Assembly: GCA_964432995.1 (NCBI GenBank)
Contig: CAYSPU010000075.1
Location: forward strand, 1 to 22,564
DNA from: CAYSPU01 sp964432995
GTDB lineage: Bacteria; Verrucomicrobiota; Verrucomicrobiia; Limisphaerales; JAHDYP01
DNA: 22,564 bases
Direction: 5' to 3'
Position numbers and translations under genes: made by a program. Positions 16,396 to 22,156 of this stretch are shown in pieces. How positions within the stretch are numbered: the first letter of the stretch is position 1; every line of letters starts with the position of its first letter. The notes under the pieces were generated by a model, which did not search any database, was not told where the DNA came from, and was given only the letters and a program-made list of their open reading frames with translations.

Positions 16396-16872
16396 ATGGG
16401 CTTGCTCCGACAGAAGAAACCGGATCCGCTGACCGACCGGGCGAAGGCGCTGCAGGCGGAAATCGCCGCCCTCGAACAGCAGATCCGCGTCCTCGGATCC
16501 CAAACCACTCCGCCGGTCAATGGCTCCGACCCCGCCGGCGCTTCCACCGTCCCGGGCGCGCTCGAACCGACCTTCGAACCGGTCAACCATCAGCGCGTCA
16601 CTGCCGAGTCGACCCTCGACGGGACCCCCGCCCACTTCAACGACCTCGGCGTCCGCAAATACGACCTGGCCGCCGCATGGCACCGGCTCCGGCAGCATTT
16701 CCACGGGCCACCCGCCAACAACCCGCGCCTGATCAACTACCTCGCCGCCGGCAGCATCCATGGCCTTCGCCCGCGTCGCTACGAACGGCGCGTCGCCCGC
16801 AACCGCGTCATCGCCCTCAGCGTCCTGCTGCTCTTCGTGCTCTGGGGACTCATCGCCGTCCTCAACCGCTGA
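16396..16872 (+). CDS. Small tail-anchored protein with N-terminal coiled coil
   Basis: The 158 residues have an N-terminal heptad-like helix (DRAKALQAEIAALEQQIRVLG), a Pro/Ser/Thr-rich stretch, a middle region FNDLGVRKYDLAAAWHRLRQHF, then a basic stretch RRYERRVARNR and a C-terminal membrane helix VIALSVLLLFVLWGLIAVLNR. It begins 8 bp after the preceding stop. The organisation mirrors that of the preceding protein (coiled coil plus C-terminal anchor), so the two may act together. Function unknown. Confidence 0.78.
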   Translation: MGLLRQKKPDPLTDRAKALQAEIAALEQQIRVLGSQTTPPVNGSDPAGASTVPGALEPTFEPVNHQRVTAESTLDGTPAHFNDLGVRKYDLAAAWHRLRQHFHGPPANNPRLINYLAAGSIHGLRPRRYERRVARNRVIALSVLLLFVLWGLIAVLNR

Positions 16873-16925
16873 ACCGTTGAACCTCGCAACCGGGAACCAC
16901 TGAACCTCCCAACCGCGGAACTACC
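16873..16925. repeat. AACC-spaced degenerate direct repeats
   Basis: The 53-bp gap after the tail-anchored gene contains TGAACC, TTGAACC, GCAACC, GGAACC, TGAACC and CCAACC spaced roughly 7-10 bases apart. It looks like a decayed simple repeat. No known element is recognised. Confidence 0.4.
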
Positions 16926-17018
16926 GTGAGCATCCATCTCAGCCTGGTCGCGATCCTGGGCGTCGGCCTGCTCATCGTCGGCACCGTCATCATCCTCGTC
17001 CTGGGACGCAAAGAATGA
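16926..17018 (+). CDS. 30-residue single-span membrane peptide
   Basis: A GTG start gives MSIHLSLVAILGVGLLIVG followed by TVIILVLGRKE and a TGA. It is almost wholly one hydrophobic helix with a positively charged C-terminal tail. The stop codon overlaps the ATG of the alkyltransferase gene (ATGA at 17015-17018), a strong sign that this tiny frame is translated. It may be a membrane peptide of the exporter group or act mainly as a translational coupler. No Shine-Dalgarno sequence is obvious before the GTG. Confidence 0.6.
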   Translation: MSIHLSLVAILGVGLLIVGTVIILVLGRKE

Positions 17019-17545
17019 GCCGAACCACCCGCCGCCGAGAGGCAACCAACCCCGCTCCCCTGCTGCGGACGGCGTCGATTCCCACGCCGCTGGGCCTCTT
17101 CACCGCCATCTACTCGTCCCGCGGGCTGCTGGTTCTTGCCTTCCCCGATTCACACGCCCAGCGTTCCGCAGGCGACACCGAACGCCTTCCGGCGCCGTGG
17201 TCGCAGTGGCATCGTCTCACCTCCGCAGCGCTCGGAACCGCCCTGCGCGGACGCGCCCCGCGTGGCTTGCCTCCCCTGGATCTGAGCTCCGGCACGACCT
17301 TCCAGCAGGCCGTCTGGCGCGCCTTGCGCCGCATTCGCCCCGGACGCTCCTCCACCTACGCCCAAGTCGCCGCCGCCATCGGCCGACCTCGAGCCGCCCG
17401 CGCGGTCGGCCAGGCCTGCGGCGCCAACCCCATCCCGGTCCTCATCCCCTGCCACCGTGTCCTGGCGTCGAACGGCGGGCTCGGAGGGTTCTCCGCCGGC
17501 CTCGACTGGAAACGGAAGCTCCTCGGAATCGAACGCGCCCTCTGA
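17015..17545 (+). CDS. ogt: O6-alkylguanine-DNA alkyltransferase
   Basis: It repairs O6-methylguanine by moving the alkyl group onto its own Cys in a suicide reaction. The 176 residues carry the DNA-binding and active-site region TFQQAVWRALRRIRPG, TYAQVAAAIGRPRAARAVG, then IPCHRVLASNGGLGGFSAGL with acceptor Cys at 146 (PCHRV 145-149) and ending WKRKLLGIE. Length fits the Ogt/MGMT family without an Ada-type N-terminal domain. It overlaps the small membrane peptide by ATGA and ends the plus-strand gene run. Confidence 0.95.
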   Translation: MSRTTRRREATNPAPLLRTASIPTPLGLFTAIYSSRGLLVLAFPDSHAQRSAGDTERLPAPWSQWHRLTSAALGTALRGRAPRGLPPLDLSSGTTFQQAVWRALRRIRPGRSSTYAQVAAAIGRPRAARAVGQACGANPIPVLIPCHRVLASNGGLGGFSAGLDWKRKLLGIERAL

Positions 17546-17855
17546 ACGATCGCCTTCCCGCGGTCCCGGCAAGCGGCAGGATCAGCTTCTACAGAAGCCG
17601 CCGAGACCCCGGAGAACCGACGCGAAGTTGGCCGCGAAGATCCGGCAATCCCTTTGTGGTCCTTGGCGCGCTTCCGTTCAACGCCGCTCACCGTACTCTC
17701 TGCCGCCTCCGCGTCGAACGGTGGGGTGTAGCGCCTCGGACGGCACGCCACTCGAACTCACCCCGCAGAACACGCCGACCACGCGGAAATCATCTGCGTC
17801 CTTCCGCGTGGTCTGCGGGCAGAAACCAACATCTCGACCATCACAGGCTGGTTTC
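17546..17855. other. Convergent intergenic region with repeat debris
   Basis: No gene is supported in these 310 bases between the convergent ogt and toxin genes. The stretch contains phrases such as GCGAAGATCCGGCAATCC and CCTTTGTGGTCCTTGGCG, which resemble degenerate AT-poor repeats common in PVC intergenic DNA, plus the hairpin at 17777-17813. Confidence 0.6.
17777..17813. repeat. 12-bp perfect inverted repeat
   Basis: GACCACGCGGAA (17777-17788), a 13-base loop and TTCCGCGTGGTC (17802-17813) form a perfect stem. It lies downstream of two convergent genes and has no T-run, so it is either a repeat-family hairpin or an mRNA-stabilising or Rho-assisted end structure. Confidence 0.7.
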
Positions 17856-18146
17856 CTACCGGCGTCCGATCCAGTACTCTGGCCTCCGATAACCACAGGC
17901 GATCGCCAGTACCCAAACCGTCTCGTCCCTGACAACGTAGGCGATGTAGTAGGGAAAAACCTCGAGGTTGACTCTGCGGTAACCACCTTGCCGTACGCGG
18001 GGAATACCGGCGTGCTCGCAGATCCACCGGATGTGCCGGTCAACTTCATCTCGCAACCGGCGTCCAAGGCCTTCCTCTCGCTCATCATAGTAACCGATGG
18101 CATCGTTCAGCTCGCGCTCCGCCTCAGCCAAAACGACAACCCTCAT
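17856..18146 (-). CDS. RelE/ParE-type toxin of a type II toxin-antitoxin pair
   Basis: The 96 residues match the RelE/ParE fold family: EAERELNDAIGYYDEREEGLG at the N-terminus, a middle helix FRDEV-like segment (RRLRDEVDRHIRWICEH), and the sheet segments YRRVNLEVFPYYIAYVV and VWVLAIACGYRRPEYWIGRR. Such toxins cleave translated mRNA or poison gyrase; which applies here cannot be told. The ATG overlaps the antitoxin stop (ATGA at 18143-18146), the usual antitoxin-first order. Confidence 0.9.
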   Translation of the reverse strand: MRVVVLAEAERELNDAIGYYDEREEGLGRRLRDEVDRHIRWICEHAGIPRVRQGGYRRVNLEVFPYYIAYVVRDETVWVLAIACGYRRPEYWIGRR

Positions 18147-18376
18147 GGTGCGCGACGCCGGTCGATGCGGGAAAGCACTTGGTCGTACGGAATCGCCTGC
18201 GCACGTCCTTCATCCACAGCGCGCACGCGCTCCTCAATCTCAGCCTCCCAAGCAGCCTCAACCCCCTCCTCCACGATGGACTCATCCAGCTCGATCAGAA
18301 AACGCGCCAGCGCCAGTCGCTGCTGCCGGGGCAACTGGATCGCCTCACGGCTGACTTCTTCAAGGGCCTTACTCAC
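18143..18376 (-). CDS. Addiction-module antitoxin (Unstab_antitox type)
   Basis: A GTG start at 18376 gives 77 residues beginning VSKALEEVSREAIQLP, followed by RQQRLALARFLIELDES and EAAWEAEIEERVRAVDEG. This is the pattern of the short antitoxins paired with RelE/ParE toxins. The longer frame to an ATG at 18487 adds 37 residues of poor quality, so GTG is preferred. It should bind and neutralise the downstream toxin and may repress the pair. Confidence 0.87.
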   Translation of the reverse strand: MSKALEEVSREAIQLPRQQRLALARFLIELDESIVEEGVEAAWEAEIEERVRAVDEGRAQAIPYDQVLSRIDRRRAP

Positions 18377-18417
18377 GCCAATGAGATTACTGCCTCGGCC
18401 GGGAGATGTCGAGCGCA

Positions 18418-18444
18418 CGCAAACGGCTAACGCAAACGCAAACG
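18418..18444 (-). promoter_or_regulatory. Three CGTTTGCG direct repeats upstream of the antitoxin
   Basis: CGCAAACG on the plus strand occurs at 18418-18425, 18431-18438 and 18437-18444, about 40-70 bp upstream of the antitoxin start. Toxin-antitoxin pairs are usually autoregulated by binding repeats in this position, so this is a candidate operator. Chance or simple repeat decay is possible. Confidence 0.35.
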
Positions 18445-18601
18445 GGGGTGTCCCTCCAGGGCGCTGCCGGATTCCGGACATGCGCACCCCGGGGCGGCGC
18501 CCGGCAACGGGGGGCTGGCCCGAGGCTATTCTCCTGTTGGTCTAACCAATCAGAACGGCTCGTCGAGGTTGTCGCCTCGAGCGGCCGGTTGGACCTCACC
18601 A

Positions 18602-18697
18602 TCAGTAGTGATACCGCAACTGCGCGATCAACAGGTCCCGGCCCACAGCCTTGTACACCATGCGGTGTTCATCCGTGATCCGCCTCGAAGTCAAGCC
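18602..18697 (-). pseudogene. 3' remnant of a YoeB/Txe-type toxin gene
   Basis: The last 31 codons read VGLTSRRITDEHRMVYK then AVGRDLLIAQLRYHY and a TGA. SRRITDEHRxVY and the terminal RYHY are the hallmark C-terminus of YoeB, the ribosome-dependent mRNA endonuclease toxin. The frame continues upstream, but residues there do not resemble the YoeB N-terminal half, and no YefM-like antitoxin is seen. A palindromic repeat and the LOG gene lie upstream. Probably a deletion scar left beside an intact toxin-antitoxin pair. Confidence 0.75.
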
Positions 18698-18845
18698 GAC
18701 GAACGGTAGAGGCCGAACGCAAAGAGCGGTGCGCCATCCGCGCCATGCGCCGTCCAGAGTCCGACCCGGAAGAAACCGCGGACTTCCAAGAGTCACATCC
18801 GGCAGGGCGCGCTCTCCGAGTTCGCCGAATTGCAGCAACAGGCGC

Positions 18846-18887
18846 GTGCTCCTCTGCGGACGCGCGGGGCCGCGCGTCCCTACCAGT
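18846..18887. repeat. Palindromic dispersed repeat, copy A
   Basis: It reads GTGCTCCTCTGCGGACGC on the plus strand, then the hairpin GGACGCGCGG/CCGCGCGTCC (10-bp perfect stem with GG loop), then CTACC. Copy B is at 22069-22108 with the same flanks. The repeat covers the last codons of the LOG gene; the TAG stop (18882-18880) is part of the repeat. Confidence 0.88.
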
Positions 18888-19911
18888 GGTTGAGCGCCTC
18901 GATCAATTGTCGCAGACGCCCGTAATCGCGCCGGTTGAACCCAAACGCGATCTGCGGCAGCTCGACCCAATCCTCGTCGTCGCGCTCTTCGGCCGTGGTT
19001 TCGATTCGCGTGAACTTCTCCCCCGCCACCAGATCCGCGAAGTCCTCGTTCAACGCCGCGACGCCGGCATCCGACGGCGGCCGCTGCAACCGCAGGACGA
19101 GTCGTTCTCCGACGAACCGGCTCGAATGGAAGTTCCGGTAGAACCGGGTGATCCACTTCACCGCCTGCGCCGTGTCGTCGGTCATCTGGTAGAGGCTCAG
19201 GTCGTCCTCGGAGATCAGTTCGTTCCGCAGGAGATGATCGCGCACGTGCCGGTCCCAGGTCTTCCAATACGTTCCGCCCGGCCGATCGATCAGGATCAAC
19301 GGCATGAGACGGCTCTTCCCCGTCTGCATCAGCGTCAGCGCTTCGTATCCCTCGTCCAGCGTCCCAAAGCCGCCGGGGAAGAGCACGATGGCGTCCGCCT
19401 GGCGCACGAAGATCAGCTTGCGCGTGAAGAAATACTTGAATGTGACCAGCTTCTCGTCTTTCGAGATCACCGGATTGGCGCTCTGCTCCCACGGCAAACG
19501 AATGTTCACCCCAAAGCTGTTCTCCGACCCCGCACCCTCGTGCCCGGCCTGCATGATCCCCGATCCCGCCCCCGTGATCACCATGAACCCCGCCGCCGCC
19601 GCCCGACGCCCGAAATCCACTGCCTGTCGATACTCGACACGGTTGGGCGGCGTCCGCGCCGAACCGAACACCGTCACCTTGCGCCGGTCCGCGTACGGCG
19701 CAAACAGCCGGAAGGCATAGCGCAGCTCGCGAATCGCTGTTTGAATGACGCGCACGTCGCCCCGATGCTGGACGTCCCGCAGCAACCGCAGGGCGTTCTC
19801 GACGATGTCCTCCACCAGATCCGCGTTATGCCCTTCCCCTTCCCGGGCCACAAACTCCCGAATCCGCCGCCGCCGCTCCGGGTCCGATACTCTGCGCTTT
19901 GACTGCTTCAT
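18880..19911 (-). CDS. LOG-family Rossmann-fold protein (TIGR00730-like)
   Basis: The 343 residues contain the LOG family core. KVTVFGSAR stands at 79-86, ITGAGSGIMQAGHEGA at 112-127, and the phosphate-binding motif PGGFGTLDEGYE at 179-190, preceded by FTRKLIFVRQADAIV. Members with this motif hydrolyse cytokinin ribotides or related nucleotides; the substrate here is not known. Extra N-terminal helices and a C-terminal extension make it longer than plain LOG proteins. ATG at 19911 is chosen over an upstream extension and overlaps the stop of a small ORF (ATGA). The stop codon lies within palindromic repeat copy A. Confidence 0.9.
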   Translation of the reverse strand: MKQSKRRVSDPERRRRIREFVAREGEGHNADLVEDIVENALRLLRDVQHRGDVRVIQTAIRELRYAFRLFAPYADRRKVTVFGSARTPPNRVEYRQAVDFGRRAAAAGFMVITGAGSGIMQAGHEGAGSENSFGVNIRLPWEQSANPVISKDEKLVTFKYFFTRKLIFVRQADAIVLFPGGFGTLDEGYEALTLMQTGKSRLMPLILIDRPGGTYWKTWDRHVRDHLLRNELISEDDLSLYQMTDDTAQAVKWITRFYRNFHSSRFVGERLVLRLQRPPSDAGVAALNEDFADLVAGEKFTRIETTAEERDDEDWVELPQIAFGFNRRDYGRLRQLIEALNHW

Positions 19912-20090
19912 GCGGGCCCATAATAGCCGGTGGACCACGAAGGGGGAAGGGCGACCTCGTGCAGAAGGCGCAGCAACTGGGGCCGGGCGCACCTTCCAAG
20001 CAACACAGTTGGGTCGAGTTGGACGCCCGCACCCTCGGCGATGGGAATCCAGTACTGTGAGGTGGGAAGGCCGTAGTCATCAACCTCCAA
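19908..20090 (-). CDS. Small ORF or gene fragment coupled to the LOG gene
   Basis: A TTG at 20090 opens 60 residues (DDYGLPTSQYWIPIAEGAG, LDPTVLLGRCARPQLLRLL, PSWSTGYYGPA). The amino-acid make-up looks natural, and the TGA overlaps the LOG ATG by ATGA. Upstream, at about 20094, a common C-rich hairpin repeat begins, so this may be the 3' end of a gene cut by the repeat, or a short leader gene. I do not recognise it. Confidence 0.4.
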   Translation of the reverse strand: MEVDDYGLPTSQYWIPIAEGAGVQLDPTVLLGRCARPQLLRLLHEVALPPSWSTGYYGPA

Positions 20091-20093
20091 CCC

Positions 20094-20160
20094 GCCCCCT
20101 CACCCCGCCCTCTCCCCCAGCGGACTGGGGGAGAGGGTGTCCGGAGGATGGGTGCGGGGG
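20094..20160. repeat. C-rich hairpin repeat
   Basis: CCCTCTCCCCCAG (20108-20120), loop CGGA and CTGGGGGAGAGGG (20125-20137) form a perfect 13-bp stem, flanked by CCCCCTCACCCCG and a GGTGCGGGGGACGG-type tail. I recall near-identical CCTCACCCC...CTCTCCCC repeats from many PVC and other genomes; this is from memory, not a search. There is no T-run, so it is not a standard terminator. Confidence 0.8.
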
Positions 20161-20289
20161 ACGGCACGACGCGGTTGTGCCGAGTTCATCCGCGTTACTG
20201 CCTCCTTCCACGTCCGGAACGGGCCTGTGGTGCATGACACTGCCCCTACGGCTGCTGGCATCCAGGCAGGTCCTGATCCCTGGCAAATC

Positions 20290-20335
20290 CCTCACGCCTG
20301 AAAGCCTCGCGCCAAGACGCCAAGCCGCAAAGTCG
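20290..20335. repeat. CGCCAAG/CGCAAAG degenerate repeat
   Basis: The stretch contains CTCGCGCCAAGACGCCAAGC followed by CGCAAAG, a pattern of short A-rich units (GCCAAGAC, GCCAAGCC, GCAAAGTC) resembling widespread intergenic repeats. No gene is seen in 20161-20517; the rest of that interval is featureless to the eye. Confidence 0.45.
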
Positions 20336-20517
20336 TTCTCTCCCTCCGCGCTTCGGCGACTTGACAGCTTTGCGCGAGGCCCGAACGCTCAACCTGAATT
20401 CAACAGACCTGACCGTACGAAGTAGCATCCCAAGATGAGCAGAAGCACTCACGGGAAGGTCGCCGGCCTGACACCCAGGGAGCCTCCCGGATCCTCGCCT
20501 CAGTGGCGCCGAGGATT

Positions 20518-20740
20518 CGGTCGTCCCCGGTCAGCGCGCGGCTTTCGCCCCTGCGGACGGGCGCTCTGTCGGCTCCGGGAAGATCCCGCCTCGGCGGCGG
20601 GATCCCATACAAGCGGTGGAGAAGGAGCCCGCGGAGCGGGATCCAGCCAAATCCGCGCCGGGCTCCTGTCGCCAGGCTGCGGGCAAGCCTCGAGGGGCAC
20701 GCGCTGGAATCGCGATGCCGGGCTTAGGCGCGGATTTGGG
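20518..20740 (+). repeat. Structured dispersed repeat, long copy
   Basis: It shares its ends and an internal block with 7083-7149. Internally GATCCCGCC/GGCGGGATC forms a 9-bp stem with a 5-base loop (near 20582-20604), CCCGC GGA GCGGG a short stem (near 20629), and CCAAATCCGCGCC (20647-20659) pairs perfectly with GGCGCGGATTTGG (20727-20739). It lies about 50 bp upstream of the beta-propeller gene. It could be a non-coding mobile element or a structured RNA; the first is favoured because of the second copy. Confidence 0.75.
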
Positions 20741-20788
20741 AGCCTCTTTCCGCCTTGCGCCGAGTCGCGGCCCCGGTACGTTGGCCAC

Positions 20789-21997
20789 GTGACGAGATCC
20801 TTGCTGCTGTTGTTCACGCTGGGCCTGGGGCTTTCCGCGTCGAACGCCGCCGACCAGGGCTTCGACTGGCCGTGCTGGCGGGGTCCGGAGCGCAACGGCA
20901 TCTCCCGCGAGACCGCCTGGACCTGGTCGTGGGGACCCGAGGGTCCGCCGGTCCTTTGGCGCGCGTCCGTCGGCAAGGGCTTCTCCTCCTTCGCGGTCGC
21001 CGGCGGCCGCGTTTACACTCTCGGCAACACGAACGAAACCGACACCGTCTTTTGCCTCTCGCTCGACACCGGAGCCGTCCGCTGGCAGCACCGCTACCCC
21101 TGTGAACTGCAGCCGCTCTCCTACGAAGGCGGCCCCGGCTCGACCCCCGCCGTGGACGGAACTCGCGTCTACACGTTCAGCAAGGGTGGCGACTTGTTCT
21201 GTCTGAATGCCGACAACGGCTCGGTGGCGTGGTTAAAGAAGTTCACGCCCTGGCCCTACCAGGAGGGCGATTGGCGCAACACGTGGCGTTACGCCGGGTC
21301 GCCGCTGGTGCGGGGAGATCGCCTCTTCCTCAGTCTGGGCCGGGCGGGCACCGCGTTCGACAAGAACAACGGTGCCGTTCTCTGGGAGAACGAGCCTGGT
21401 CATCCCGGCTACTCATCGCCCGTCCCCTTCCGCGCTGAGTCGGGCGAAGCCCTGGCGTTCTTCTCGGGAAACTCGGTGGTGGGCGTCGAGCAATCCTCCG
21501 GCCGACAACTGTGGCAACTTCCCTGGAAGACGCTTTGGGATCTCAACGCCGCCGATCCCATCATTCACGAAGGCAAGATGTACGTCTCCTCCGGTAACGG
21601 CGTGGGAGGCGCGTTGTTCGATCTCGCAATCAATCCGCCCCGCGAGTTGTGGCGGAACAAGCACCTCAAAACCACCATCAACACGGCCATTCTCTGGCAG
21701 GGTTCTCTCTACGGCTTCAACGATACGCATTTCTCCTGCCTTTCGTGGACCACCGGCGAAGAGCAGTGGAGCACCCGCGACGTCCGCAAAGGCTCGCTGA
21801 TTGTCGCCGCGGGCAAACTGATCCTGCTGTGTGAAACGGGGAAACTGGTCGTCGCCGAGGCCAGCCCCCACGGCTACCGGCCGCTGGCCCAGGCGCAGAT
21901 CCTCGAGGGCCGTTGCTGGACCACGCCGGTGCTCTCCAACGGACGCCTCCTGGCGCGCAACGCCGCCGGCGACGTGGTCTGTCTCGACCTCCGATAG
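20789..21997 (+). CDS. Secreted PQQ-like beta-propeller repeat protein
   Basis: A GTG start gives 402 residues with a signal peptide (TRSLLLLFTLGLGLSASNAA, cleaved before DQ). The mature protein opens with FDWPCWRGPERNGISRE, the typical entry motif of PQQ-like propellers in Planctomycetes and Verrucomicrobia. It continues with blade repeats of the form GGRVYTLG..DTVFCLSLDTGAVRWQ, DGTRVYTFSKGGDLFCLNAD.GSVAW and ending RLLARNAAGDVVCLDLR. A frame upstream to 20435 exists, but it runs through repeat DNA and lacks a signal peptide there. Binding of a cofactor or scaffold role in the envelope cannot be decided. Confidence 0.88.
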   Translation: MTRSLLLLFTLGLGLSASNAADQGFDWPCWRGPERNGISRETAWTWSWGPEGPPVLWRASVGKGFSSFAVAGGRVYTLGNTNETDTVFCLSLDTGAVRWQHRYPCELQPLSYEGGPGSTPAVDGTRVYTFSKGGDLFCLNADNGSVAWLKKFTPWPYQEGDWRNTWRYAGSPLVRGDRLFLSLGRAGTAFDKNNGAVLWENEPGHPGYSSPVPFRAESGEALAFFSGNSVVGVEQSSGRQLWQLPWKTLWDLNAADPIIHEGKMYVSSGNGVGGALFDLAINPPRELWRNKHLKTTINTAILWQGSLYGFNDTHFSCLSWTTGEEQWSTRDVRKGSLIVAAGKLILLCETGKLVVAEASPHGYRPLAQAQILEGRCWTTPVLSNGRLLARNAAGDVVCLDLR

Positions 21998-22068
21998 CCC
22001 GACGGACGGACGCCAACCCGAAACGCCCAGCGCCGGGCACGCGTCCGTTCCACCGCCAGTTCCAGGTC

Positions 22069-22108
22069 CGTGCTCCTCTGCGGACGCCCGGGCCGGGCGT
22101 CCCTACCT
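22069..22108. repeat. Palindromic dispersed repeat, copy B
   Basis: Same family and orientation as 18846-18887: GTGCTCCTCTGCGGACGC, hairpin GGACGCCCGG/CCGGGCGTCC (10-bp stem, single-G loop), then CTACC. One stem position differs from copy A in both arms, so pairing is kept. It lies downstream of the beta-propeller gene. Confidence 0.88.
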
Positions 22109-22156
22109 CAGAGCTTCGAGGTTGAGTTTGCCGCCGGGCTCTGCCACCAAGTCGGC

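Noticed and set aside
20108..20137. Intrinsic terminator for the LOG-side or propeller-side transcript
   Set aside because: The stem is strong, but there is no T-run on either strand, and both neighbouring genes are transcribed away from it.
20435..20788. N-terminal extension of the beta-propeller gene
   Set aside because: It runs through the structured repeat. The GTG at 20789 gives a proper signal peptide directly before the WPCWRGP motif.
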